From assembly GCA_018268055.1 (NCBI GenBank), contig JAFDXF010000017.1, positions 124,001 through 188,000 on the forward strand: 64,000 bases of DNA, written 5' to 3'. Position numbers and translations under genes: made by a program. Source of the stretch: Bacteroidota bacterium (lineage in GTDB: Bacteria; Bacteroidota; Bacteroidia; Chitinophagales; Chitinophagaceae). This document shows, piece by piece, positions 1-8,517 of this stretch (its first letter is position 1; every line of letters begins with the position of its first letter). The notes beneath the pieces were generated by a model. That model had not been told where the DNA came from. It ran no database searches and saw nothing but the letters and a program-made list of their open reading frames with translations.

Positions 1-1330
1 AGCCCAATACAACGCCTACAATATTTTTTCCAATGTCGTGCACATCGCCTTTTACAGTTGCTAATAAAACTTTGGGTACTTTTCCTTTTGCAACCGGATT
101 GTTTTTCTTTTCTTCTTCAATAAATGGTGTAAGCCATGCTACACTTTTCTTCATCACCCTTGCACTCTTCACTACTTGCGGCAAAAACATTTTTCCAGAG
201 CCGAATAAATCTCCCACTACATTCATACCATCCATCAATGGCCCTTCAATTACATCTAAAGGTTTTGGATATTTTAATCTTGCTTCTTCTGTATCTGTAT
301 CAATATAATCGGTAATGCCATTTACCAAAGAATGTTTTAATCTTTCTTCTACCGGAGCATTTCTCCAAGTTTCATCTTTTACGATTACTTTCCCTTTTGC
401 TTTTACTTTTTCTGCAAAAGCAATCAGTTTTTCTGTTGCTTCATTATTATCGTTATTTCTGTTGAGGATAACATCTTCACACAGATTGCGTAGCTCAGGT
501 TCTATCTCATCATACACTACCAGCTGCCCTGCATTTACGATACCCATATCCATGCCGGCTTTAATTGCATAGTATAGAAAAACAGAGTGCATTGCTTCTC
601 TTACGTGGTCGTTTCCGCGAAAGGAGAAAGATAGATTACTTACACCACCACTCACTTTGGTAAGCGGCATTAGTTGTTTTATTTCTATTGTGGCTTCTAT
701 AAAATCAACCGCATAATTATTGTGTTCTTCTAAGCCGGTAGCAATAGCGAAAATATTTGGGTCAAAAATTATATCCTGTGGATCAAAGCCTACTTGCTGT
801 GTCAAAATATCATAAGCTCGTTTGCAGATAGCAACTTTTCTTTCTTTAGTATCTGCTTGCCCTTGCTCGTCAAAAGCCATAACGATAACGGCTGCACCAT
901 AGCTCTGGCAGATGATTGCTTGCTCAATAAATTTTTGCTCTCCTTCTTTCATGGAGATAGAGTTCACAATACATTTTCCTTGCACACATTTCAATCCGGC
1001 TTCTATGATTTCAAATTTTGAAGAGTCGATCATGATGGGCACTTTGGCAATATCCGGTTCACTCTGCAGTAGGTTTAAAAATGTAGTCATTTCCTTCACT
1101 CCATCGAGCAATGCATCGTCCATGTTTACATCAATTATTTGAGCACCGTTTTCTACTTGCTGACGTGCAACGCTAAGCGCTTCTTCATATTTTTTTTCTT
1201 TAATCAGCCGTTCAAACTTTTTTGAACCAGTGATATTGGTGCGCTCACCAATGTTTACAAAATTTGTTTCCGGACGCAGAGTAAGAGGCTCTAGTCCTGA
1301 TAATCGTAAGTATGGTTTGATTGTGTTCAT
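1..1330 (-). CDS. metH: Methionine synthase, pterin- and cobalamin-binding part (partial, split MetH)
   Basis: Second half of a split B12-dependent methionine synthase, cut by the left edge after about 443 residues. It opens with the methyltetrahydrofolate-binding barrel ([10 protein letters not shown], then [11 protein letters not shown] near residue 25), continues with the helical cap of the B12 module, and reaches GDVHDIGKN near residue 428, where the His is the known lower ligand of cobalt. By family knowledge it moves the methyl group from methyl-THF through cobalamin to homocysteine held on the separate protein at 1787-2788. The activation domain would lie beyond the edge. The start ATG lies 14 bases from an inverted-repeat cassette that separates the two halves, so this gene may depend on a promoter within or beyond that cassette. 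Confidence 0.95.
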   Translation of the reverse strand, partial: MNTIKPYLRLSGLEPLTLRPETNFVNIGERTNITGSKKFERLIKEKKYEEALSVARQQVENGAQIIDVNMDDALLDGVKEMTTFLNLLQSEPDIAKVPIMIDSSKFEIIEAGLKCVQGKCIVNSISMKEGEQKFIEQAIICQSYGAAVIVMAFDEQGQADTKERKVAICKRAYDILTQQVGFDPQDIIFDPNIFAIATGLEEHNNYAVDFIEATIEIKQLMPLTKVSGGVSNLSFSFRGNDHVREAMHSVFLYYAIKAGMDMGIVNAGQLVVYDEIEPELRNLCEDVILNRNNDNNEATEKLIAFAEKVKAKGKVIVKDETWRNAPVEERLKHSLVNGITDYIDTDTEEARLKYPKPLDVIEGPLMDGMNVVGDLFGSGKMFLPQVVKSARVMKKSVAWLTPFIEEEKKNNPVAKGKVPKVLLATVKGDVHDIGKNIVGVVLG

Positions 1331-1343
1331 GTTTGTATTTTTT

Positions 1344-1794
1344 GCCACTAAAACGCCAAGGCGCTAAGTAGCACAAAGGTTAAAGAATCATTCTTTTTAT
1401 TCCGTCCTTAATTAATGGCACAGTAAAGTTTATGATATATCCTAAATGTTTATTTGATAACCTTAAATAACTAAGTAATTGCGCTTCCCATACAGGGTGA
1501 TAGTTTTCCTGTGCTTTTAGTTCAACAATCACTTTGTCATTTATTAAAATGTCTAATCGTAAAGCATCTTCCATTTCAATATTATCGTAGATGATTGATA
1601 TTTTCTTTTGTGTGATAAAAGGGATGCCTCTTTTGTTTAATTCGTAGCAAAAACAATTTTCATAAACTTTCTCAAGTAACCCCGGCCCTAAAGTTTTATG
1701 TAATTGAAAAGCAATATCAACAATTTGTTTTCCTATCCATTCAATATGTTCTTTTTCTTCTTTGTGCATCTTTATGTCTTTGCGTCTTAGTGGC
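1344..1794. mobile_element. GxxExxY cassette with 31-bp imperfect terminal inverted repeats
   Basis: A 451-base unit inserted between the two metH halves. Bases 1344-1374 and the reverse complement of 1764-1794 agree at about 23 of 31 positions by eye. They share GCCACTAA, then ACGC, AAG and a final GCAC, and contain the start codon of the internal gene on one side. The right repeat also provides the last codons and the stop (AGC CAC TAA) of the homocysteine methyltransferase gene. No transposase is present, so if it moves it does so with help in trans. The inverted repeats and position are seen directly; mobility is inference. Confidence 0.6.
1380..1769 (-). CDS. GxxExxY family protein, PD-(D/E)XK nuclease-like fold
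   Basis: A 129-residue protein of the GxxExxY family, whose function is not established. The name motif is at residues 30-36 (GLLEKVY). A PD-(D/E)XK-like core follows, with D73 in RLDILI and E83-x-K85 in VELKA, so a nuclease-like fold is likely. It has no signal peptide or membrane segment. It is the only gene inside the inverted-repeat unit at 1344-1794, and its start codon lies within the right repeat. It runs in the same direction as both metH halves and would be co-transcribed with them. It is unlikely to take part in methionine synthesis; the metH site is probably just where the cassette landed. Confidence 0.9.
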   Translation of the reverse strand: MHKEEKEHIEWIGKQIVDIAFQLHKTLGPGLLEKVYENCFCYELNKRGIPFITQKKISIIYDNIEMEDALRLDILINDKVIVELKAQENYHPVWEAQLLSYLRLSNKHLGYIINFTVPLIKDGIKRMIL

Positions 1795-2788
1795 TAAACT
1801 CGGTTTCTATAATAGGCAATGCCCTCGGCTGTAAATTTTTCACTTCATCTGCAATATGCTTTATATGATCGGGAGTAGTGCCGCAGCATCCACCCACAAT
1901 ATTCACCCAGCCTTCTTTTGCCCAATCTTCTATAAAGTGTGCAGTGTCTTCCGGTTGCTCATCATATTCACCCATGGCATTGGGCAATCCTGCATTCGGA
2001 TAAGCTGAGATATAACATGCTGAAATTTTACTCAATTCTTCAATATGTGGCCGCATTTCTTTGGCACCCAAAGCACAATTCAACCCGATGCTTAAAGGAT
2101 GAGCATGTATTACAGAGTCATAAAAAGCTTCGAGCGTTTGCCCACTTAGTGTTCTTCCGCTAGCGTCTGTAATGGTACCGCTAATCATTAGCGGTAATAT
2201 TTCTTTCTTTGTATCTCTGAAATATTTTTTTATGGCGAAGATTGCAGCCTTTGCATTAAGTGTATCAAAAATAGTTTCTATCAAAAGCAAATCCACACCG
2301 CCATCCACCAAGCCTTTTACTTGCTCATAATAAGCAGTAGCTACTTCATCAAAAGTAACAGAACGAAAACCGGGATTATTGACATCCGGTGAAAGAGAAA
2401 GTGTTTTGTTTAATGGACCGATAGAACCGGCTACCCAGGCTTGCTTGCCCGATGCTTCTATTGCCTTACGAGCACATTGCGCAGCTGCGACATTTAGCTC
2501 ATAAGCAAGTTCTTGCATTTTATAATCAGCCATTGCAATGGAGGTACTGCTAAACGTGTTTGTTTCTAAAATATCTGCACCAGCATCAAGATATTGCTTA
2601 TGAATTTCGGTAATAATATTCGGTTGTGTAATGCAAAGCAAATCATTATTTCCTTTCAAATCGCTTGGCCAGTTTTTAAAACGTTCGCCACGATAATCTT
2701 CTTCTTTCAGCTTATACCGCTGTATCATAGTGCCCATAGCACCATCAATAACAAGGATGCGTTTTTCTAATTCTTTTCTAATGTCCAT
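1787..2788 (-). CDS. metH: Homocysteine S-methyltransferase half of split methionine synthase
   Basis: A 333-residue protein matching the N-terminal homocysteine-binding barrel of MetH. It opens with the [10 protein letters not shown] motif, and the three zinc-binding cysteines are all present: C238 in GLNCALG and C301-C302 in [10 protein letters not shown]. It should bind and activate homocysteine for methyl transfer from the cobalamin protein encoded downstream (1-1330). Separate genes for these parts are known in Bacteroidota. The last two residues (Ser-His) and the stop codon come from the inverted repeat of the GxxExxY cassette, so the original C-terminus was probably replaced or trimmed. 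All catalytic residues remain. Confidence 0.95.
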   Translation of the reverse strand: MDIRKELEKRILVIDGAMGTMIQRYKLKEEDYRGERFKNWPSDLKGNNDLLCITQPNIITEIHKQYLDAGADILETNTFSSTSIAMADYKMQELAYELNVAAAQCARKAIEASGKQAWVAGSIGPLNKTLSLSPDVNNPGFRSVTFDEVATAYYEQVKGLVDGGVDLLLIETIFDTLNAKAAIFAIKKYFRDTKKEILPLMISGTITDASGRTLSGQTLEAFYDSVIHAHPLSIGLNCALGAKEMRPHIEELSKISACYISAYPNAGLPNAMGEYDEQPEDTAHFIEDWAKEGWVNIVGGCCGTTPDHIKHIADEVKNLQPRALPIIETEFSH

Positions 2789-3048
2789 AATTCAAATTGT
2801 TTGGTGCTTCATTGTTTTGTTTGTTGTAAAATATTTGTTCTTATTTTGAACAATGCCGCAAAGGTTTGATAATGCAATCAATGCATTATTACCAGAAACG
2901 AAAATTTGAACTTTTTAAACGTTGTAAAAACTTATGTAAGAGTTTTGTTGACGTTTATTAGTTCTGTTTTGGCCGAACAATAAACAAATCCGCCTGAGTT
3001 GATAGTGCAAAACTAAGTTATCTATTTGTATCTGCAAAGGAATGATTG

Positions 3049-3669
3049 TTACCTTCCATTCACATAGCGCTCTACCGGCAACCTATTTTGAAGGCTTCTT
3101 CCCAATGTCATTTCATCCGCATATTCTAATTCGCCTCCGAAAGCAATGCCTCGAGCGATCGTTGTAACACGCACTGCTTTATCCTGTAATTTTTTTTGTA
3201 TGTAATAAATAGTGGTGTCCCCTTGTATGTTTGGATTAAGTGCAAAAATCAATTCCTGTGTTTGTTCATTTTCCACTCTTTGCAGCAAAGATTCAATATT
3301 CAACTGATCGGGGCCAACGCCATCTAATGGAGAAATGATACCGCCCAATACATGATAAATACCATTAAATTGCTGTGTGCCTTCAATAGCAATTACATCA
3401 CGAATGCTTTCTACAATACAAATGACATCCTGCTTGCGCATTGAATTGGAACAGATAGAACATATATCGCCATCGGCAACATTGAAGCAACGATGACAAA
3501 ATTTTATCTCGCTTCTCATTTTGGCAATTACATTGCTAAAATGACTTACTTCTTTGCTGTCTTGTTTGAGCAAGTGTAATACCATACGCAGTGCAGTTTT
3601 TTTGCCGATACCCGGAAGTTTGGCAAATTCGGTTACTGCATTTTCCAAAAGAGAAGAAGAGAATTGCAT
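3049..3669 (-). CDS. recR: Recombination protein RecR
   Basis: A 206-residue RecR, normal length. The N-terminal helix-hairpin-helix region has LPGIGKKTA at residues 18-26. The zinc finger uses C58, C61, C70 and C73. A Toprim domain with VESIRDVIAIE follows, then the C-terminal ARGIAFGGELEYAD segment. With RecO and RecF it loads RecA on gapped DNA. The gene stands 260 bases upstream of the metH pair on the same strand. A near-consensus -7 box (TACCTTCG) ends only four bases before the ATG, so the message may be leaderless. Confidence 0.97.
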   Translation of the reverse strand: MQFSSSLLENAVTEFAKLPGIGKKTALRMVLHLLKQDSKEVSHFSNVIAKMRSEIKFCHRCFNVADGDICSICSNSMRKQDVICIVESIRDVIAIEGTQQFNGIYHVLGGIISPLDGVGPDQLNIESLLQRVENEQTQELIFALNPNIQGDTTIYYIQKKLQDKAVRVTTIARGIAFGGELEYADEMTLGRSLQNRLPVERYVNGR

Positions 3670-3673
3670 GAGG

Positions 3674-3681
3674 CGAAGGTA
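3674..3681 (-). promoter_or_regulatory. Near-consensus -7 box of recR (TACCTTCG)
   Basis: One mismatch to TAnnTTTG, with four bases (CCTC) between it and the recR ATG. No clear -33 TTG is present at the usual distance. The spacing would place the transcription start at or inside the start codon. Confidence 0.4.
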
Positions 3682-3717
3682 TCAATTTTATAAAAGCAGA
3701 CACTTATAAAAGTTTGA

Positions 3718-5145
3718 TTAAAGCACAATTTCCACCTCATTTTCCCAAGCGGGTTTCACCGTGATTTTTCTTTCTATCGGTTTCACTATTTCGGGTTGTA
3801 GGTGCTTACCGAAAAATGTGCCGGGATCCCATTTGCCATTTTTGTTTTTGTCAAAAAGAATACGAAGTTCATATTCACCCGGCAAGAATAATTTTTCAGA
3901 AAAGGTGTTGGCTGTCAAAGGGAATGATTTATACAAAACGTTATTAGCAACAAATTGCAAAACAGGATTCTTAGTCAAATCCAAATTACGCAGCGTAAGT
4001 TTCAAAGCTCCATAATCAGATAATTTCTTTGTCCAAAATGAAAGTGTATCTGTTTTCAATAATTTTTTACCCAAAGAATCTTCCGCAAAATCTTTATTCA
4101 TAATGATATGATACCAAGTGTTCTCTTGCCACTCTACTTTTAAGTTTATTATTTTGTGAGAACTGTCTTTGATAAAAGCGGCATACGGAACTGGCTTGTA
4201 AGTTGAATCGGTGAATAATTGAATTTTGGTGCTGTCAAAACTTCTTAGCGGCTGCTCCAATAAAATACTGAATGTGGAAAGTAAATCTTGTTGGCCACTG
4301 ATTAAGGTCGTTTGATATTTTAACCTTCGGTCTTCTGCATTGTTTACATTTTTACCTCTGTTCCCCGGACTTATGTTTGAAGAAGGAGCGGTTATTTGAG
4401 GAGTTGGGGGTGAAACAGAATAGGCATACAAAGTAATGGGCGTTACAGTATCGTTCATCAATATCGGTGTATTTGCAAATGCAAAAAGTTGTTTTTCGTC
4501 TAAATATCGTTGCGTATGTGAATCGTCTTTTAGTGCATAGAGATAAAATGTTTTGGGAGGGAGGTTTTTAAAAACAAATTCACCATTTCCATCAAGACGT
4601 GCAATATATCTCGGCTTTTCTTTTACTACAGCTGAGTCATTGCTATTTGTGTAAAGCATTGCTATCAGCGTACTGTCCACTTTTCCTGTTTCGGCTAAAA
4701 TGACCTTTCCTCTTAATTCTAAAGAATCAATATATGGGCCGGTAGAAAATGTGTAAGTAAAATTTTTCAACACATTACCCTCGTTGAAATCTTGAATAGC
4801 ATCGCCAAAGTTGATGGTGTAAGTAGTGTTAGATTCTAAACTGTCTCGTAGTCTTAAGGTAACCGTATTCAGTTTATGTGTGGCTACAGGGTTTGATTTT
4901 GGAGATGGTGACATCAACAAGCTGCTCTCTGCATTTTTCAAATCAATAAACTCATCAAATGAAAATGAAATTTTATCTCCTTTAAAGTTCCTTGTAGAAT
5001 CGTGCGGTGTTGCTTTCAATAACCTTGGTGGCAGTGAATCTCTTGGGCCACCTAAGGGCGGCACAATGTTGGCGCAACCGGGAAGCAGGATGGTTTGTTG
5101 CACCAATAAAAAGGCTACTAATAGAAACAGGAAGATTTTTTTCAT
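3718..5145 (-). CDS. Ig-like (Big_5) domain lipoprotein
   Basis: A lipoprotein of about 475 residues. The start at 5145 gives MKKIFLFLLVAFLL and a lipobox ending LLPGC; the ATG at 5163 lies inside a perfect -7 box and is unlikely to be used. After the cysteine comes the NIVPPLGGPRDSLPPRLL segment, familiar from a common Bacteroidota family with an N-terminal bacterial Ig-like domain. There, strands such as DKISFSFDEFIDLKNAESSLLMSP form the Ig fold. The C-terminal half looks like further beta domains with DKNKNGKWDPGTF, a calcium-loop-like sequence near the end. It is probably anchored in the outer membrane; its role is unknown. Confidence 0.85.
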   Translation of the reverse strand: MKKIFLFLLVAFLLVQQTILLPGCANIVPPLGGPRDSLPPRLLKATPHDSTRNFKGDKISFSFDEFIDLKNAESSLLMSPSPKSNPVATHKLNTVTLRLRDSLESNTTYTINFGDAIQDFNEGNVLKNFTYTFSTGPYIDSLELRGKVILAETGKVDSTLIAMLYTNSNDSAVVKEKPRYIARLDGNGEFVFKNLPPKTFYLYALKDDSHTQRYLDEKQLFAFANTPILMNDTVTPITLYAYSVSPPTPQITAPSSNISPGNRGKNVNNAEDRRLKYQTTLISGQQDLLSTFSILLEQPLRSFDSTKIQLFTDSTYKPVPYAAFIKDSSHKIINLKVEWQENTWYHIIMNKDFAEDSLGKKLLKTDTLSFWTKKLSDYGALKLTLRNLDLTKNPVLQFVANNVLYKSFPLTANTFSEKLFLPGEYELRILFDKNKNGKWDPGTFFGKHLQPEIVKPIERKITVKPAWENEVEIVL

Positions 5146-5156
5146 ATTGCCGGCTG

Positions 5157-5164
5157 CAAACATA
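5157..5164 (-). promoter_or_regulatory. -7 box of the Ig-like lipoprotein gene (TATGTTTG)
   Basis: Perfect TAnnTTTG match, 11 bases before the chosen ATG at 5145. It overlaps the next ATG upstream, which argues for the shorter reading frame. Confidence 0.55.
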
Positions 5165-5319
5165 AATCAATTTTGGGCATTAGCTATATCTGCATGTTGT
5201 CTCTATTGGGCTTTTGTGATTTTATTATATATAGAACGTTAGTCGTGTATTGATTCATTGTTGTAAAAAACTGAATAGATTATCTAAGAGACAACCACCT
5301 CAAAAAGTTCAAAATACTC

Positions 5320-8300
5320 CTATGCCTCATCATTCCCTTCCGCAGCAATCAATGTGGTATAGAGTTTATTTTCTTTTACGAAATTGCACGAATGGCAATC
5401 TTTTTTACCACATCCTTTATAGAAATCGTGTTGTTGAATTTTATTCCAGGTTTCAGTTATAATTTGGATCAAAGTCTCAACATCATCAGGCTCGATCGGA
5501 ATTCGTATTTTTTGGTATTTATTTTTATCGTCCGGTTCTATGAAATCAAATTCAGCGCTTACCGCAATCCAATCTTTTTGCGAATAATTATCTACCAATA
5601 ATTTGTAAAAAACTGCTTGTCGCCAGTAATCATTCCCTAAAGGATTGTCCATTGTAGGCCCCACCAATTTAGTTTGGGCATTTTTGAAATTCCCCGTTTT
5701 GTAATCCACTACATTTACACTTTTCCCATCAAATTCCAATTTGTCCAATTTGCCTTTTATCGGCACACCATTTATCACTACTCCGGAAATCATTTTTTCT
5801 ACCGATACTATTTTTTTAAACGAATGAATATATTGATCATAGTAGTTGGCCAATATTTCACGACCATATTCTATGCGGCGATTGTATTGCTCTTTGGTAA
5901 AGCTCTCCCGATTGCGACGCATAAACCATTCAAAGTCTTTGATAAATATTTCTTTTGGGGGAAACACGCTTGTTGAATTGCTCTTTCCATCATTGTCATT
6001 ACCCAGCATTTTTCTGAATAATTGTTCCAAGGCGTAATGGATTGCTGAACCAAATTCTAAGTTCTCACTTTTGGCGGAAGGTATTTTAATAACATTCTTA
6101 TAATAAAATTCTAACGGGCAATGCAAGTAGTTGTTCAGTGCCGTTACATTCATGGTAAACTTTTCAAGAACCTTGTTTACATAATCGGTTTCTAATTTTT
6201 CAATTTCCGGTTTGCTTTCTGCACTCAGCTTTAAAACAGCAAACTCACTTAGACTTTCTACGTTGATTTTTTCTAAGTGGATCGGAAGGTTGTTTTCTTG
6301 AATCACTTCTATTACAAAAAGAGATGGCTCTGCATCTTTTGTATCACTTTTGAATCTGAAATAAGAAATATTCAGTTCTTTCTTTGCACGAGTACACGCT
6401 ACATAAAACAATCTGCGTTGTTCTTGCAACTCAGCATCTTTTGTAGTGGCTGTAGAAAGAAAAACGGTATCCGGAAACGAATAGGCCTTACTCGTCTTTG
6501 ATTTCTTTTCCCATAAATGCGCATTACTTCCTACTAAAAAAATATATTCAAACTCAAGTCCTTTAGATCCATGTGCCGTCATCAAGTTAACGCCCGCTTC
6601 ATTGCCACTTACTTCATTCAATGGCAGTTTAATATGTTCACTTTCCATTATCGTTATAAGTGCAATAAACGATTGAAGTGTCAACTCGGGGTTGCGATGC
6701 GTTTCATCTTTTACAAAATCAAAAATTTTGGTTAGGATACGCAATTGCCAATGTTTGTCTTCATGCTGCATTGCTTCATTGAGAATACCTGCCTTGTTGA
6801 TGATGTTTTCAAAAAGATGCCGCACAGTATAATTAGCCGCATCGGCAATTAATGCTTCAATAATATGCGCAGCGTTTTTTAATTGGGGATGAATATTTTG
6901 CGTAAACAAATCTTTGTCGGGCGAATTAGCCTTTTCAAACAATAATTGACGCAGTGATGTTTTTTCTCTTTTAGAAATTCTATCGGCTGTTTCTACACTT
7001 AGTTTAGCGATTTCAATCGGTGGAATACCAAACCAACTGAAATGCAATAATTCAAAAAGCATTTCATCGCCGCCATAAGGAGCGTCTAACTCAGAGGCCA
7101 AATATTTTATGAAGAGAAATATTCTTTTTGCTTCCGCTAAGTCCATAATATCCGGTTGCCGCTTTGTATAAATCGGTATATTCAATACATTGAAATAATG
7201 TGATAGCTCTTCACCATATTTATGTTCTTTGTAAATAATACCAATTTCACCGGGCAAAACGTTTTCTGCCAATAACTTTTGTATTTTTTTGACAACGCCA
7301 ATCATTTCATCTTCCATAGTTGGATATTCGAAAATGAGTGGTTGGGTTTTTATCGTCTTCAATGCTTCATTGGAAGCAATCAAATCTTTAGTCAACCCGG
7401 GAATTATATTAATGAGTCGCTCATCATTTTTTTCAATCAATGATTGTGCAACATCTAAAATAGGTTGTGTGCTGCGGTAGTTATTTTGTAAAACTATTTT
7501 TTGTAAATCCTTTTCATAGTGTTTGTAGAAATTATGCATGTTCTCTACACTTGCTCCCTGAAAGCGAAAGATACTTTGATCATCATCGCCTACTACGAAA
7601 ATGTTTGGCTGCTCCCAATAATTGATGAGCAAACTAACCAATTTATCTTGCGAACCATTGGTATCTTGATATTCATCCACAAGAACGTATTGGTATCGCT
7701 CTTGATAATTTGCCAATAAATGAGTATTTGTTTGAAAGGCTTCTATCACCCAATTAATCATATCATCAAAATCATAACGCTTGATATCATTCATAGCGGC
7801 TTGAAAGTTGTCAAACTCATTCACTGCCGCTTTGAGTTTTTCCATCTTTTCTGTTTCCGCATTTAGCTTAGTTATTTTAAGATCGCCTTTATTAAATTCT
7901 TTTTGCTTTTTTTTATAGATATACTCGTCTCTAGTAGGTAAATCATTGATGTATGCATTTATTCGTTCAATGAGAAATGCAGAAGACCAACCTTCCTGCT
8001 TCATAGTGCTGAATAAAGCGCTAAGACCGTTTGATTCATAATATACATCGCCACGATATCTTTTTAAAGGGTGATTTTTTGGAAACCGGTCAATCAACTC
8101 TTTCAGCAATTGTGTTTTTTCCAAATCAGAAATAGCATCCATTTCTCTTTTAGCAAATAAGGAAAGGTTTTCCTGAATCACGGTGTTGCAAAAAGAGTGA
8201 TAGGTGTAAATGTTTACTTTGTATGCGTCGGAGCCGATGAATTGCGTCAAGCGTTTCCGCATGGCTACCACACCCGCTTCTGTATAGGTCAAACAAAGAA

Positions 8301-8496
8301 TATTTTGCGGCATTGCATCCGTTTCTAATAAAATTTTTCCGATGCGGCAAGCCAATATCTGCGTCTTGCCTGTGCCGGGTCCGGCGATCACCATTACGGG
8401 GCCTTCGGTGGTATCAACAGCCAGCCTTTGTGCTTCGTTCAGCTTTTCGTATTCTTCCTTAAATTTTTTTTCTAATTTTTCTTTGATAAATGACAT
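5320..8496 (-). CDS. UvrD/Rep-type helicase fused to an Fe-S RecB/AddB-type nuclease
   Basis: A 1058-residue superfamily 1A helicase. Walker A is IAGPGTGKTQI around residues 37-48, the DExx box is VLVDEYQDTN, motif III is VVGDDDQSIFRFQGA, and a late motif is NLMTAHGSKGLEFEYIF. The C-terminal 250 residues form a PD-(D/E)XK nuclease with FGSAIHYALEQ and VVDYKTGNFK. A cysteine in HCPLEFYYK and three at the end (GCGKKDCHSCNF) look like the four iron-sulfur ligands known from AddB-type nucleases. It probably resects or repairs double-strand breaks as a single-chain counterpart of AddAB. It starts 21 bases after the GH20 gene on the same strand, so the two may share a transcript. Confidence 0.92.
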   Translation of the reverse strand: MSFIKEKLEKKFKEEYEKLNEAQRLAVDTTEGPVMVIAGPGTGKTQILACRIGKILLETDAMPQNILCLTYTEAGVVAMRKRLTQFIGSDAYKVNIYTYHSFCNTVIQENLSLFAKREMDAISDLEKTQLLKELIDRFPKNHPLKRYRGDVYYESNGLSALFSTMKQEGWSSAFLIERINAYINDLPTRDEYIYKKKQKEFNKGDLKITKLNAETEKMEKLKAAVNEFDNFQAAMNDIKRYDFDDMINWVIEAFQTNTHLLANYQERYQYVLVDEYQDTNGSQDKLVSLLINYWEQPNIFVVGDDDQSIFRFQGASVENMHNFYKHYEKDLQKIVLQNNYRSTQPILDVAQSLIEKNDERLINIIPGLTKDLIASNEALKTIKTQPLIFEYPTMEDEMIGVVKKIQKLLAENVLPGEIGIIYKEHKYGEELSHYFNVLNIPIYTKRQPDIMDLAEAKRIFLFIKYLASELDAPYGGDEMLFELLHFSWFGIPPIEIAKLSVETADRISKREKTSLRQLLFEKANSPDKDLFTQNIHPQLKNAAHIIEALIADAANYTVRHLFENIINKAGILNEAMQHEDKHWQLRILTKIFDFVKDETHRNPELTLQSFIALITIMESEHIKLPLNEVSGNEAGVNLMTAHGSKGLEFEYIFLVGSNAHLWEKKSKTSKAYSFPDTVFLSTATTKDAELQEQRRLFYVACTRAKKELNISYFRFKSDTKDAEPSLFVIEVIQENNLPIHLEKINVESLSEFAVLKLSAESKPEIEKLETDYVNKVLEKFTMNVTALNNYLHCPLEFYYKNVIKIPSAKSENLEFGSAIHYALEQLFRKMLGNDNDGKSNSTSVFPPKEIFIKDFEWFMRRNRESFTKEQYNRRIEYGREILANYYDQYIHSFKKIVSVEKMISGVVINGVPIKGKLDKLEFDGKSVNVVDYKTGNFKNAQTKLVGPTMDNPLGNDYWRQAVFYKLLVDNYSQKDWIAVSAEFDFIEPDDKNKYQKIRIPIEPDDVETLIQIITETWNKIQQHDFYKGCGKKDCHSCNFVKENKLYTTLIAAEGNDEA

Positions 8497-8517
8497 AGCA
8501 ATCTTGTTCTAATTTGT

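Noticed and set aside
1344..1352. GCCACTAA resembles the start of the B12-box of cobalamin riboswitches, next to metH.
   Set aside because: It belongs to the inverted repeat of the GxxExxY cassette and none of the other riboswitch blocks are present. The 260-base spacer upstream of the metH pair shows none either.
2938..2995. Imperfect stem GTTTATT-G-TTC with GAAC-T-AATAAAC between recR and the metH pair.
   Set aside because: It has a bulge and no T-run on either strand; not strong enough to call a terminator or RNA.
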